This document shows, piece by piece, positions 45,707 to 54,157 of a stretch of DNA of 64,000 nt. Source of the stretch: Proteiniborus ethanoligenes (GTDB lineage: Bacteria; Bacillota; Clostridia; Tissierellales; Proteiniboraceae); NCBI RefSeq assembly GCF_900107485.1, contig NZ_FNQE01000016.1, forward strand, positions 1 to 64,000, in the 5' to 3' direction. A model generated the notes under the pieces. That model was not told the DNA's origin. It made no database searches and worked only from the letters and a program-made list of their open reading frames with translations. The position numbers were made by a program, and so were the translations under genes. Within the stretch, counting starts at the first letter, position 1. Every line of letters begins with the position of its first letter.

Positions 45707-47134
45707 TTGAAAATTAAAAAGAGATTAACTATATTTATCTTTATAACATTAATTATCTCTTTAATACTTGGTGGTTGTTCTTTAGCTAATGTTAGAGGAA
45801 GTGTTCAAGAACAAACTACAGGCTTTCAAAATATTAAAGAAAAGCATATTAATTCAAAAAATATTATGCAGACAATTGAAGAGCTTACTTCGGAGGAATA
45901 CAAGGGAAGACTTGCAGGAACAAAGGGAAATGAACTTGCTACTAATTATATAGCAAATTATTTTAAAAAAATAGGTCTTAAAAATCCAGATGCCCTTGAA
46001 AATTATTTACAGCATTATAAACAAAAAGTAAGGTTTACTTATAGTGCTCCTGAATTAGAGGTTGTAACTAGTAGTGGAGAGACCGTAAAAAAATATGAGT
46101 ACATAAAAGATTTTACAGTTAATACATATTCCAGTTCTTTTAGTATAAAAGGTGAAGCAAAAGGAGAAGCTTTGTTTGTCCAAAGCACAGAGAAGTTTTT
46201 TGATTATTCGAAGAAATACACAGGGAAAATCCTATTGATTTCAGAAAGTATGTTAGCTCGTGAGGGTAACACGAATCTTCTTACTAGTATTTTGCTAAAA
46301 GATAGTAGTGTTGGTGGAATAATCACAGAAGTGGACATAAATAAGACCTATGGTAGTTTTGTAGTAGGACCCAATGCTAATCCAGCAGTTAAATTTTATG
46401 AAGACAGACCCTTGCTTTTCAGCTGCAATAGTTCAACTTTTAAAGAGTTAATAGATTATTCAAAAGAAGGACATGAAATATACATAAAAGCAGATTATGC
46501 AGTAGAAAATGTAGAGCCTGCTAATGTAATTGGACTAATAGAAGGAAGCCATAAGACACTGAAAGACGAATTCATAATAATAGGGGCACATTTTGACCAT
46601 GTGGGAGACAACAAAAACGGAACATATAATCCAGGAGCGCTAGATAATGCCTCTGGTACTGCGGTAATGATGGAAATAGCAAGAGTATTAAAAGAAGGAA
46701 AATATAAGCCTAAAAAATCCATATTATTCATTGGTTTTAATGGAGAGGAAGAGGGCTTATACGGCTCTCAGCATTATACGGATAATCCCATATATCCATT
46801 GAAGAATACTACAGCCATGATTAATTTAGACATGGTAGGTTCTAAGCATATAGACACACTTACCCTATTGAGCTATGATAAAACTAATGCAGATTTAAAG
46901 GGAGAATTTTATCAATATGCTAAAAACCTTGAACTTAAAAGTATTCAAGCTGTAGGTCAAGGAAGTGACCATAGTCATTTTGGTGCTAAGGGAGTATCTT
47001 CATTATGTTTAATTGATATGGACCTTAAAAATGGATACCATACTCCAGGAGATACTATAGACAATATAGATGAGGATAGAATTAGAGAAATAGCTAAATT
47101 AGTTTTATACTACTTAGACAAAAATGCTTTTTAA
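45707..47134 (+). CDS. M28 family metallopeptidase lipoprotein
   Basis: A 475-residue exported aminopeptidase-like protein. The signal ends LILGGC (acyl-Cys near 23). A PA-type insert lies about residues 130-260. The zinc-site motifs of M28 follow: IIGAHFDHVGD, NPGALDNASGTAVMME, FNGEEEGLYGS, NLDMVGS and GSDHSHFGAKGV. It starts at TTG behind GAGGTG. It should act on peptides at the outer face of the membrane. Confidence 0.93.
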   Translation: MKIKKRLTIFIFITLIISLILGGCSLANVRGSVQEQTTGFQNIKEKHINSKNIMQTIEELTSEEYKGRLAGTKGNELATNYIANYFKKIGLKNPDALENYLQHYKQKVRFTYSAPELEVVTSSGETVKKYEYIKDFTVNTYSSSFSIKGEAKGEALFVQSTEKFFDYSKKYTGKILLISESMLAREGNTNLLTSILLKDSSVGGIITEVDINKTYGSFVVGPNANPAVKFYEDRPLLFSCNSSTFKELIDYSKEGHEIYIKADYAVENVEPANVIGLIEGSHKTLKDEFIIIGAHFDHVGDNKNGTYNPGALDNASGTAVMMEIARVLKEGKYKPKKSILFIGFNGEEEGLYGSQHYTDNPIYPLKNTTAMINLDMVGSKHIDTLTLLSYDKTNADLKGEFYQYAKNLELKSIQAVGQGSDHSHFGAKGVSSLCLIDMDLKNGYHTPGDTIDNIDEDRIREIAKLVLYYLDKNAF

Positions 47135-47135
47135 T

Positions 47136-47179
47136 AACTAAGGCACTGAAGTAAAGTTTCAGTGCCTTAGTTTTATTTT
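47136..47179 (+). terminator. Strong intrinsic terminator
   Basis: AACTAAGGCACTGAA pairs with TTCAGTGCCTTAGTT and is followed by a T-rich run. Confidence 0.92.
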
Positions 47180-47273
47180 TTGGTCCTTATGTCCTAAATG
47201 TAAAAAATACATAAATAAACACGAAAATTAGTTGCAACCATATATTATTTGCCTTATAATTAAATACAATAAT

Positions 47274-47320
47274 ACACAATATATATGTATTGTTAACAAC
47301 AATACCACAATATAAGGGGG
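47274..47320 (+). promoter_or_regulatory. Pair of NrdR-like boxes
   Basis: ACACAATATATATGTA at 47274 and CCACAATATAAGGGGG at 47305 both carry the CACAATAT core of NrdR boxes and are 31 bases apart, the usual three-turn spacing. The second box is degenerate in its right half. They lie directly before nrdD. No nrdR gene is in the window. Confidence 0.55.
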
Positions 47321-47327
47321 AAATGAC

Positions 47328-49448
47328 ATGATAACTAGGGTACAGAAAAGAAACGGAGATATTGTCGATTTTGATATGGGGAAAATTGAAAACGCAATAT
47401 TTGCAGCAGCAAAGTCAGTTGGTGGGGATGATAGAAGTATAGCAAAGAAATTGGCTAATATGGTTGTTAATATAGTAACAGAAGCATTTGGAGCAAGCAT
47501 ACCTACTGTAGAAGATATACAGGATATAGTAGAGAAGGTTTTAATAGAAGAAGGTCATGCTAAGACTGCAAAGGCCTATATATTATATAGAAGAAAGCAT
47601 GAAGAATTGAGAGATACTAAAAATCTCTTTATGGATGCGGAGACATTAGTTGACGAATATGTGTCATTAGATGATTGGCGAATCAATGAAAATGCAAATA
47701 TGGGCTTTAGCTTACAGGGTCTTAACAATCATATTGTAGAATCTATTACAAAAAAATATTGGCTAAATAAAATATACAGAAAAGAATTAAGAGACCCTCA
47801 TATAAAAGGTGATTTACATATTCATGATTTAGGGCTTTTAGCTCCTTATTGTTGTGGTTGGGATCTTGAGGCATTGCTAAATGAAGGCTTTAAAGGGGCA
47901 AGTGGAAAGATAGAGTCTTCACCTGCTAAGCATCTTCAATCTTTTTTAGGACAGATTGTTAACTGGTTGTATACATTGCAAGGTGAAGCAGCAGGAGCTC
48001 AGGCAGTTAGCTCATTAGATACATATGTGGCTCCATTTATATATTATGATGGCTTAGATTATGATGATGTAAAAAAGGCAGTTCAAAGCTTTGTATTTAA
48101 TTTAAATATACCTACGAGAGTTGGCTTTCAAACACCTTTTACAAATATAACATTAGATATTACGCCACACCCTATGTTAAAAAACATGGAGGTTATCATT
48201 GGTGGCAAGAGAATGGATAAAACCTATGGAGAATTCCAAAAAGAAATGGATATGTTTAATAAGGCTTATTGTGAGGTTATGATGGAGGGTGATGGTGCAG
48301 GCAGAAGCTTTAGCTTTCCCATACCTACAATAAATATTACAAAGGATTTTCCATGGGATTCAGAGGTAGCTAATTCCATTATGGAAATGACAAGGAAATT
48401 TGGTACTCCATATTTTGCAAACTTTGTAAATAGTGATTTAGATCCTGAAGATGTAAGGAGCATGTGCTGTAGACTTAGACTTGATAACCGTGAGCTAAGA
48501 AGAAGAGGTGGAGGCTTATTTGGTGCTAATCCTCTTACTGGCTCTATAAATGTGGTTACTTTAAATATGGGACGTATTGGCTATACAGCAAAATCAGTTG
48601 AGGAGTTTAAAAGAAGAGTAAGAGAGCTAATGGAAATATCAAAGGAAATATGTGAAACAAAACGTAAGGTTCTTGAGAGATATATGGATGTAGGTCTATA
48701 TCCTTATTCTAAGTTTTATCTTCAAGCTATAAAGGATGCTGAAGGAGAATATTTTAAAAATCATTTTAGCACCATAGGCTTAAATGGTATGAATGAGGCT
48801 TGTGTCAATTTACTTGGAAAGGATATAACCACAGAAGAAGGAAAAGAATTTGCGATAGACATAATGGAATTCATGAACAGAGTAATTCAAATATTCCAAG
48901 AGGAAACAGGAAGCCTTTGGAATCTGGAAGCTTCACCAGCAGAAGGTGCTGCCTATAGATTTGCAAGGATGGATAAGAGAATGTATCCTAAAATATATAC
49001 TCAAGGTGGAGATGAGCCATATTATACAAACTCTACACAGCTTCCAGTAGACCATACTAAGGATATATTTGAAGCTATTGAACATCAAGATAAGCTTCAA
49101 ACACTATATACTGGTGGCACAGTATTACATGGATTTATTGGAGAAGAGATTGACAGTCCTGAAACTGTTAAGCTTTTATTAAAAAGAGCCTTTGAAAATA
49201 GCAGAATACCATATTTAACTATTACTCCTACTTATAGCATTTGTCCAGACCATGGATACTTAAAAGGAGAACAGTTTACTTGTCCAGAATGTAGCAAGGA
49301 AACAGAGGTATGGACTAGGGTTGTAGGCTTCCACAGGCCTGTTCAATCATGGAACAAGGGTAAAAAGGAAGAATATAAGGACAGAGTTGAATTTGATACT
49401 GAAGAAAGTTTAAATGACAAAAATTATACTGTAAAGAAAGCTATTTAA
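47328..49448 (+). CDS. nrdD: Anaerobic ribonucleoside-triphosphate reductase
   Basis: A 706-residue class III reductase. The ATP-cone (VQKRNGDIVDFDMGKIENAIFAA in part) covers residues 1-95. The catalytic barrel follows, with active-site cysteines in the MCCRLRLDNRELRRRGGG region. The C-terminal zinc site contains ICPDHGY and CPEC, and the glycyl radical is Gly in RVVGFHR near residue 679. It reduces NTPs to dNTPs without oxygen after activation by the product of the next gene. Confidence 0.96.
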   Translation: MITRVQKRNGDIVDFDMGKIENAIFAAAKSVGGDDRSIAKKLANMVVNIVTEAFGASIPTVEDIQDIVEKVLIEEGHAKTAKAYILYRRKHEELRDTKNLFMDAETLVDEYVSLDDWRINENANMGFSLQGLNNHIVESITKKYWLNKIYRKELRDPHIKGDLHIHDLGLLAPYCCGWDLEALLNEGFKGASGKIESSPAKHLQSFLGQIVNWLYTLQGEAAGAQAVSSLDTYVAPFIYYDGLDYDDVKKAVQSFVFNLNIPTRVGFQTPFTNITLDITPHPMLKNMEVIIGGKRMDKTYGEFQKEMDMFNKAYCEVMMEGDGAGRSFSFPIPTINITKDFPWDSEVANSIMEMTRKFGTPYFANFVNSDLDPEDVRSMCCRLRLDNRELRRRGGGLFGANPLTGSINVVTLNMGRIGYTAKSVEEFKRRVRELMEISKEICETKRKVLERYMDVGLYPYSKFYLQAIKDAEGEYFKNHFSTIGLNGMNEACVNLLGKDITTEEGKEFAIDIMEFMNRVIQIFQEETGSLWNLEASPAEGAAYRFARMDKRMYPKIYTQGGDEPYYTNSTQLPVDHTKDIFEAIEHQDKLQTLYTGGTVLHGFIGEEIDSPETVKLLLKRAFENSRIPYLTITPTYSICPDHGYLKGEQFTCPECSKETEVWTRVVGFHRPVQSWNKGKKEEYKDRVEFDTEESLNDKNYTVKKAI

Positions 49449-49478
49449 ATAATGGTTTTAACATATAGAGGTGAAATT

Positions 49479-50165
49479 ATGGAATTTAAAGGACATCAGA
49501 AATCTTCATTCATAGATTATCCAGATAAAATATGCACAGTATTTTTCACCGGTGGCTGCAACTTCAGATGTCCATACTGTCATAATTCTAACCTTGTATA
49601 TAATGAAGGTGAATATATAGCAGAGGAATTTGCTCTTGAGTACCTAGACAAAAGGGCAAATTTCTTGGATGCAGTATGTATATCAGGCGGAGAGCCTACA
49701 CTTCATAAAGGATTATACGATTTTATAAAAAAAGCTAAGGACAAAGGATATTTAGTAAAGCTAGATACAAATGGAACCAATCCAAAAGTGCTTAAAAGGC
49801 TTATAGACGACAATCTAGTAGATTATATTGCAATGGATATTAAGGCACCCTTGCCTAAGTATTATGAAGTAGTAAATACTAATGTAGATATAAATAGCAT
49901 ACTTGAAAGTATCAGTTTAATAAAAAGCTCTTGTACGGATTATGAGTTTAGAACTACTGTATGTAAAGAGCTACTAACATATGAGGATATAATAGAAATA
50001 GGAGAATATCTAAAAGGCAGTAATAGATACTACATACAAAATTTTAAGGACGGAGACACAATTCTAGGAGGGCAAAAAAAATTCAGCTCATATGACTTAG
50101 ATACATTAAAGAAAATAGAAGAAAGGCTCAAGGGATACTTTCAAATATTTAAAATACGAAATTAA
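49479..50165 (+). CDS. nrdG: Anaerobic ribonucleotide reductase activating protein (radical SAM)
   Basis: About 228 residues from the ATG at 49479, which has AGAGGTGAAATT before it; the frame opens at 49452. The radical SAM motif is CNFRCPYCHNSNL, with GGEPTLHKGL later. The motif and length fit the longer clostridial activase form that uses S-adenosylmethionine to generate the glycyl radical on NrdD. It follows nrdD directly. Confidence 0.94.
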   Translation: MEFKGHQKSSFIDYPDKICTVFFTGGCNFRCPYCHNSNLVYNEGEYIAEEFALEYLDKRANFLDAVCISGGEPTLHKGLYDFIKKAKDKGYLVKLDTNGTNPKVLKRLIDDNLVDYIAMDIKAPLPKYYEVVNTNVDINSILESISLIKSSCTDYEFRTTVCKELLTYEDIIEIGEYLKGSNRYYIQNFKDGDTILGGQKKFSSYDLDTLKKIEERLKGYFQIFKIRN

Positions 50166-50177
50166 TATATTAGATAT

Positions 50178-50232
50178 AAAGACAATAGAAATATTTGCGA
50201 CTACGAGCGAACATTTCTATTGTCTTTTTTTT
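50178..50232 (+). terminator. Intrinsic terminator
   Basis: AAAGACAATAGAAAT pairs with ATTTCTATTGTCTTT and ends in eight T residues. Confidence 0.92.
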
Positions 50233-50452
50233 GAAGATTATTTATAACTCTAAGTCTTCATAAGACCTTCGTTTTCATATGGTTTAGCTAGTTATATTGT
50301 AATATCTGTAATGTTAGTTTATAATTTCTTTAATAGCATATTTATGAAAAGGGTTTTATTTAACACATTGTAGGAAAGACTACCGTCTTTCGCATGTTCC
50401 GTATTAAAAAATTATTTAAATAAAGCTTATATAATATGAGGTGGGTCTTTTC
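50233..50452. other. Gene-free gap with a small hairpin
   Basis: The gap after the nrdG terminator contains no supported gene. A perfect short hairpin GAAAGAC-N4-GTCTTTC lies at 50376-50393, about 60 bases before the next start. Its role is unknown. Confidence 0.4.
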
Positions 50453-50788
50453 ATGGAAGAAAAAATTATTATGCAGGGGATTGCTAATCGAGTAAAGAGT
50501 ACGTTTAATGTTCAAAATGGCTATGGAATATTAACTAATCAAAGGTTTATTTATTCTAAACACAGTCTCGCCAAAATAGCTCTTATAGGAGTTTTGGTAA
50601 ACCTTACAAAAGGCGATTATGAGTTTGATATCCCTCTAAGTGAAATAAAGGAAATTACTAGAGGGAAGCAAGGTATAAGCAAGAATGTTCTAGTTATCAC
50701 TAAAAAAAACGATGAGACTTTTAAATTTGCTGTAACAAAGTATATAGAATGGGAAATTGCATTTAAAAATTTATTATTAAACTCCTAG
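50453..50788 (+). CDS. Bacterial PH / GRAM-like domain protein
   Basis: A 111-residue single-domain protein from the ATG at 50453 (GAGGTG eight bases upstream). The pattern GYGILTNQRFIYSKHS, IPLSEIKEITRGKQGISKNVLVITKKND and the terminal helix YIEWEIAFKNLL is that of bacterial PH-like domains (YdjM/bPH group). There is no membrane segment. Function unknown. Confidence 0.75.
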   Translation: MEEKIIMQGIANRVKSTFNVQNGYGILTNQRFIYSKHSLAKIALIGVLVNLTKGDYEFDIPLSEIKEITRGKQGISKNVLVITKKNDETFKFAVTKYIEWEIAFKNLLLNS

Positions 50789-50999
50789 CCGATTAGTGGC
50801 AGCATATATTTTATATAGTAATGTACCTAATAAAAGTAGTATGTATTTTTACATAGAAGGGAAACTGCATGATTAATATTTAAGATGAAAGGATTTGTTT
50901 AAGAGTATTAAGATTATTATGATATGCAGTATAGATGGGAAGATAAACTGAACTATATATTCTGAAACCCAAATGACTTAAAATGAGGAGGCTATAGAA

Positions 51000-51314
51000 A
51001 TGACAGAAAAAAAGAAACAGTTCATTTATGTATTGAAATTAGTACCAAGCTTACTAAATGAAGCGAATTGGACAGAAAAAGAAGAAGAAATCGTAAGTAG
51101 ACATTTTAGCAGCCTACAGGAATTGTTAAATGAAGGGAAGCTTGTTTTAGCAGGCAGAACATTAAATATGGACGAAAAAACATTTGGAATTGTTGTATTA
51201 GAAGCAGATTCAGAGGAAGAGGCAAAACAAATTATGGAAAATGACCCTGCAGTAGCTGAAGGAATAATGCTATCCGAATTATTTCCTTATAGAGTTGCTC
51301 TAATGAGAAAATAA
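51000..51314 (+). CDS. YciI-like protein
   Basis: A 104-residue ferredoxin-like-fold protein with the YciI family blocks FIYVLKLVPSLLN, HFSSLQELLNEGKLVLAGRTL, GIVVLEADSEEEAKQIMENDPAV and LFPYRVA. The conserved His/Asp pair of the family is partly visible in SRHFSSL and ENDPAV. It may be a small catabolic enzyme or binding protein; no specific role is known here. Confidence 0.85.
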   Translation: MTEKKKQFIYVLKLVPSLLNEANWTEKEEEIVSRHFSSLQELLNEGKLVLAGRTLNMDEKTFGIVVLEADSEEEAKQIMENDPAVAEGIMLSELFPYRVALMRK

Positions 51315-51380
51315 AATAACTTTAGACGAAATAGGATTTGTTGGACTATAATCCTGTAATTCAGAGGAGGTCTTTTTACA

Positions 51381-52169
51381 GTGAAGCTAGGAATGCCTGC
51401 TTTAATTGAATATAGTAACCTAGAAGAAAATTTAAGGCTCTGTAAAGAGCTAGAGCTAGATTTTATTGAATTAAACATGAATTATCCTATTTTCATGCCT
51501 GAAAGTTTTAGTTATGAGGAAGTAAGGAGCATTAAGAAAGAATATCATATTGACTTCACAGCTCATCTTCCAGAGGAAATTGATTTAACTTCCTTTCATC
51601 CTTCTATTAGAAAGGGACATTTAGAACGCTGAAAAGAACTAATAAGGTGGACAAGCTTGGCAGATATAAAAATTGTTAATATGCATATTAATAATGGTAT
51701 TCATTGCACATTACCTTATAAAAGGCAATGGATTAACGAAACATATGAATTAGAGTTTAGAAAATTGCTATTTGAATCCTATTCTGAACTAAATAACTTA
51801 GCTAATTCACTAGGTGTAATATTATGTATTGAAAATACGTCTAATTTTCACATTCCTTTCATACAAAGGGCACTTGAAATGTTGAGCTCATTTGATAACT
51901 TCAATTTAACCTGGGATGTAGGACATGATGCAAAGGCTAATTTTAACGAGAAGCCTGTTTTATTAAGATTTAAGGATAGGATTAAGCATATGCACCTTCA
52001 TGACTTTAATAATAATTCAGATCATCAGCCTCTATATACTGGAATAATACCTATAGATGATAGGCTTAGTTTTGCTAAGGCTAACAATATATCTGTTGTT
52101 ATAGAGGTAAAGACTAGTGAAGCCTTAAAAGAATCTGTAAATAAACTAAGAGCTTTTATACAAATATGA
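51381..52169 (+). CDS. TIM-barrel sugar phosphate isomerase/epimerase-like protein with in-frame TGA
   Basis: One continuous frame of 262 codons plus stop, interrupted only by TGA at 51630-51632 (codon 84). The part before reads KLGMPALIEYSNLEENL and ELDFIELNMNYP. The part after reads VNMHINNGIHCTLP, LCIENTSNFH, NLTWDVGHD, MHLHDFN and VVIEVKTSEAL, so the AP-endonuclease-2-type barrel with metal ligands in ELN, MHIN, IENT, DVGHD and HLHD is complete across both halves. Either TGA is selenocysteine (context HLER-U-KELIRW) or the gene has a fresh nonsense mutation. A weak hairpin follows the TGA. The residue is not an evident catalytic position, so a pseudogene remains at least as likely. Confidence 0.7.
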
Positions 52170-52294
52170 GAAATTAGGAGAACAATTAGAAATAGATAGA
52201 TTATATATTTAAAACTTGTATTCAATTTAACAAAAAACCACCTTATGGTATAATATATATATTATAGAATCTGCATAGCAAGGGGGAGAAAATT

Positions 52295-53035
52295 ATGTAC
52301 ATTGTAATTTTCGTAGGGATCTTAATGATAGTACTAGGTATTCTGATTAAACACTTTAAATGTTATTGGCTTATATCAGGCTATAATACCATGTCTAAAG
52401 AGAAAAAGAAAAATGTTGATACCGAAGGACTAGGCAGATTTATGGGAAACTCATTGTTTGTAATGGGTGGCATATTTATACTAGGTAGTATATTGGAGTA
52501 TTTAGGCATAAAGATAGGTATGATAGCTTCTATATTATCTTTATTTATTATTGTTCCTTATATATTAATAAATAGTCAAAAATATGATAAAAACGCTTTA
52601 GAGCCGGATGGAAGTATGAAAAAAAGTACAAAGCTAATCGTAGGTACTATAATAGGTGTAACTGGGATTATATTTATTTTTGTTGCTCTTACTTTTATAT
52701 ATGGAGCACAGCCGCCAAGCGTTGATATAAAAGACCAGTATATAAGCATTGGTGGTATGTATGCATCTACAGTTTATTTAGAGGATATAAAAGAGGTAAT
52801 ATTATTAGATTCTATACCTAATATTATCAGAAAGCAGAATGGATTTGATTTGGGAAATATATTAAGAGGCAAATTTAGTCTTGAAAGCATTGGAAAAGGA
52901 AGATTATATATAAATAATGGAAAGCCACCCTATGTTTATTTAAAGCTGAAAAAGGGGTATATAATAATAAACTATAATAACAGTGAAAAAACCCAGGACC
53001 TATATAATGAAATAAAATTCAGTATTAACGGATAA
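52295..53035 (+). CDS. DUF3784-like membrane protein with PH-like C-terminus
   Basis: A 246-residue protein with four membrane segments: residues 1-18, 50-70, 75-90 and 112-135. The N-terminal HFKCYWLISGYNTMSKEKKKNVD is the DUF3784 hallmark. The outside or cytoplasmic C-terminal domain (SVDIKDQYISIGGMYASTVYLEDIKEVILLD in part) looks PH-like. Function unknown. Confidence 0.75.
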   Translation: MYIVIFVGILMIVLGILIKHFKCYWLISGYNTMSKEKKKNVDTEGLGRFMGNSLFVMGGIFILGSILEYLGIKIGMIASILSLFIIVPYILINSQKYDKNALEPDGSMKKSTKLIVGTIIGVTGIIFIFVALTFIYGAQPPSVDIKDQYISIGGMYASTVYLEDIKEVILLDSIPNIIRKQNGFDLGNILRGKFSLESIGKGRLYINNGKPPYVYLKLKKGYIIINYNNSEKTQDLYNEIKFSING

Positions 53036-53143
53036 TAAATATTATTAATAAAATCTAAAATTATTTCATATCTTCATATTTTCTTCAAATTTGTTTTGTA
53101 TTATAAAAAAGAGGGAAGATAATTATATGAAGGAGGAAATAAT

Positions 53144-53389
53144 ATGTGTCGCGGATTTGGAATGGGATTTGGCTTTGGTGGTGGTGCAGGCTTACCTTGG
53201 ATGTTAGGTATGGGAATATCTAGAGTATTAGTAGCAGCTTTAGTTATATTTCTTATATATAAGCTAATTAAAGGGCTTAATAATACATCAAGAGATTCAG
53301 ATAGAGCACTAGAAATATTAAATGAAAGATATGTAAATGGAGAAATTGACGACGAGGAATATGAAAAAATGAAGAAAAGAATTAGATAA
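53144..53389 (+). CDS. Small SHOCT-domain membrane protein
   Basis: An 81-residue protein. A Gly/Phe/Met-rich start (MCRGFGMGFGFGGGAGLPWMLGMG) leads to one membrane segment (VLVAALVIFLIYKLI), and a SHOCT domain ends it (ALEILNERYVNGEIDDEEYEKMKKRI). SHOCT domains are short oligomerisation modules often found on membrane proteins. It lies just upstream of a two-component system but is separated from it by a terminator-like hairpin. Confidence 0.85.
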   Translation: MCRGFGMGFGFGGGAGLPWMLGMGISRVLVAALVIFLIYKLIKGLNNTSRDSDRALEILNERYVNGEIDDEEYEKMKKRIR

Positions 53390-53402
53390 TACTATTTATT
53401 TT

Positions 53403-53432
53403 AATGACCAGTATTGAAAGATACTGGTCATT
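53403..53432 (+). terminator. Terminator-like hairpin
   Basis: AATGACCAGTAT pairs with ATACTGGTCATT around TGAAAG. A loose T-rich stretch follows. Confidence 0.75.
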
Positions 53433-53466
53433 GTAGTATTTTTGATTTAGTGAGGTGAATTCTATT

Positions 53467-54156
53467 ATGCACAATACAAAAAATATACTTGTAGTAGATG
53501 ATGAGGCTCAGATAACAGAGGTAATAAAAGCCTATCTTCAAAAAGAAAATTATAATGTATATACAGCCCATAATGGACAGGATGCAATGAATATATTTAA
53601 CAGAGAATCTATTGATTTTATAGTCCTTGATTTAATGCTTCCAGATTTGTCAGGCGAGGAGATATGTAAAAGAATAAGAGTTAAATCTACAGTCCCTATT
53701 CTTATGCTGACAGCTAAGGCAGAAGAGGAAGATAGGGTTACCGGGCTATATCTAGGGGCAGATGATTATCTTGTAAAGCCTTTTAGTCCAAAAGAGCTCG
53801 TAGCTAGGATAAAAGCCATATTTAGAAGAACAGAAAAGGACTTTATAAAAGCAGAAATAATCGAATTTAAAGATGGAGATTTAAGTGTGGATATTAATAA
53901 AATGGAATTATATAAAAAAGGAGTGCAAAGAGAGCTTACTCCTACTGAATTTAAGTTAGCTGCTACATTAATGCAAAATCCAAGCAAAGTATTTAGCAGA
54001 GAAGAGTTAATAGAAAAGGTATTAGGCTATGACTATGAAGGCTATGATAGGACCATAGATACTCATATTAAAAATATAAGACAAAAGATAGAGGACGAAA
54101 ATAATAAATATATCCATACTGTTTATGGAGTAGGATATAAGTTTGTAGGTGAATAG
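53467..54156 (+). CDS. Response regulator, OmpR/PhoB type
   Basis: About 229 residues from the ATG at 53467 (GAGGTG nine bases upstream; GTG at 53455 is the longer option). The receiver has VVDDEAQITEV, the phospho-acceptor Asp in DFIVLDLMLPDLSG and the Lys in DYLVKPFSP. The winged-helix C-terminus has LTPTEFKLAATLMQNP and YDRTIDTHIKNIRQKIE. The kinase gene begins two bases after its stop. Confidence 0.95.
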   Translation: MHNTKNILVVDDEAQITEVIKAYLQKENYNVYTAHNGQDAMNIFNRESIDFIVLDLMLPDLSGEEICKRIRVKSTVPILMLTAKAEEEDRVTGLYLGADDYLVKPFSPKELVARIKAIFRRTEKDFIKAEIIEFKDGDLSVDINKMELYKKGVQRELTPTEFKLAATLMQNPSKVFSREELIEKVLGYDYEGYDRTIDTHIKNIRQKIEDENNKYIHTVYGVGYKFVGE

Positions 54157-54157
54157 G

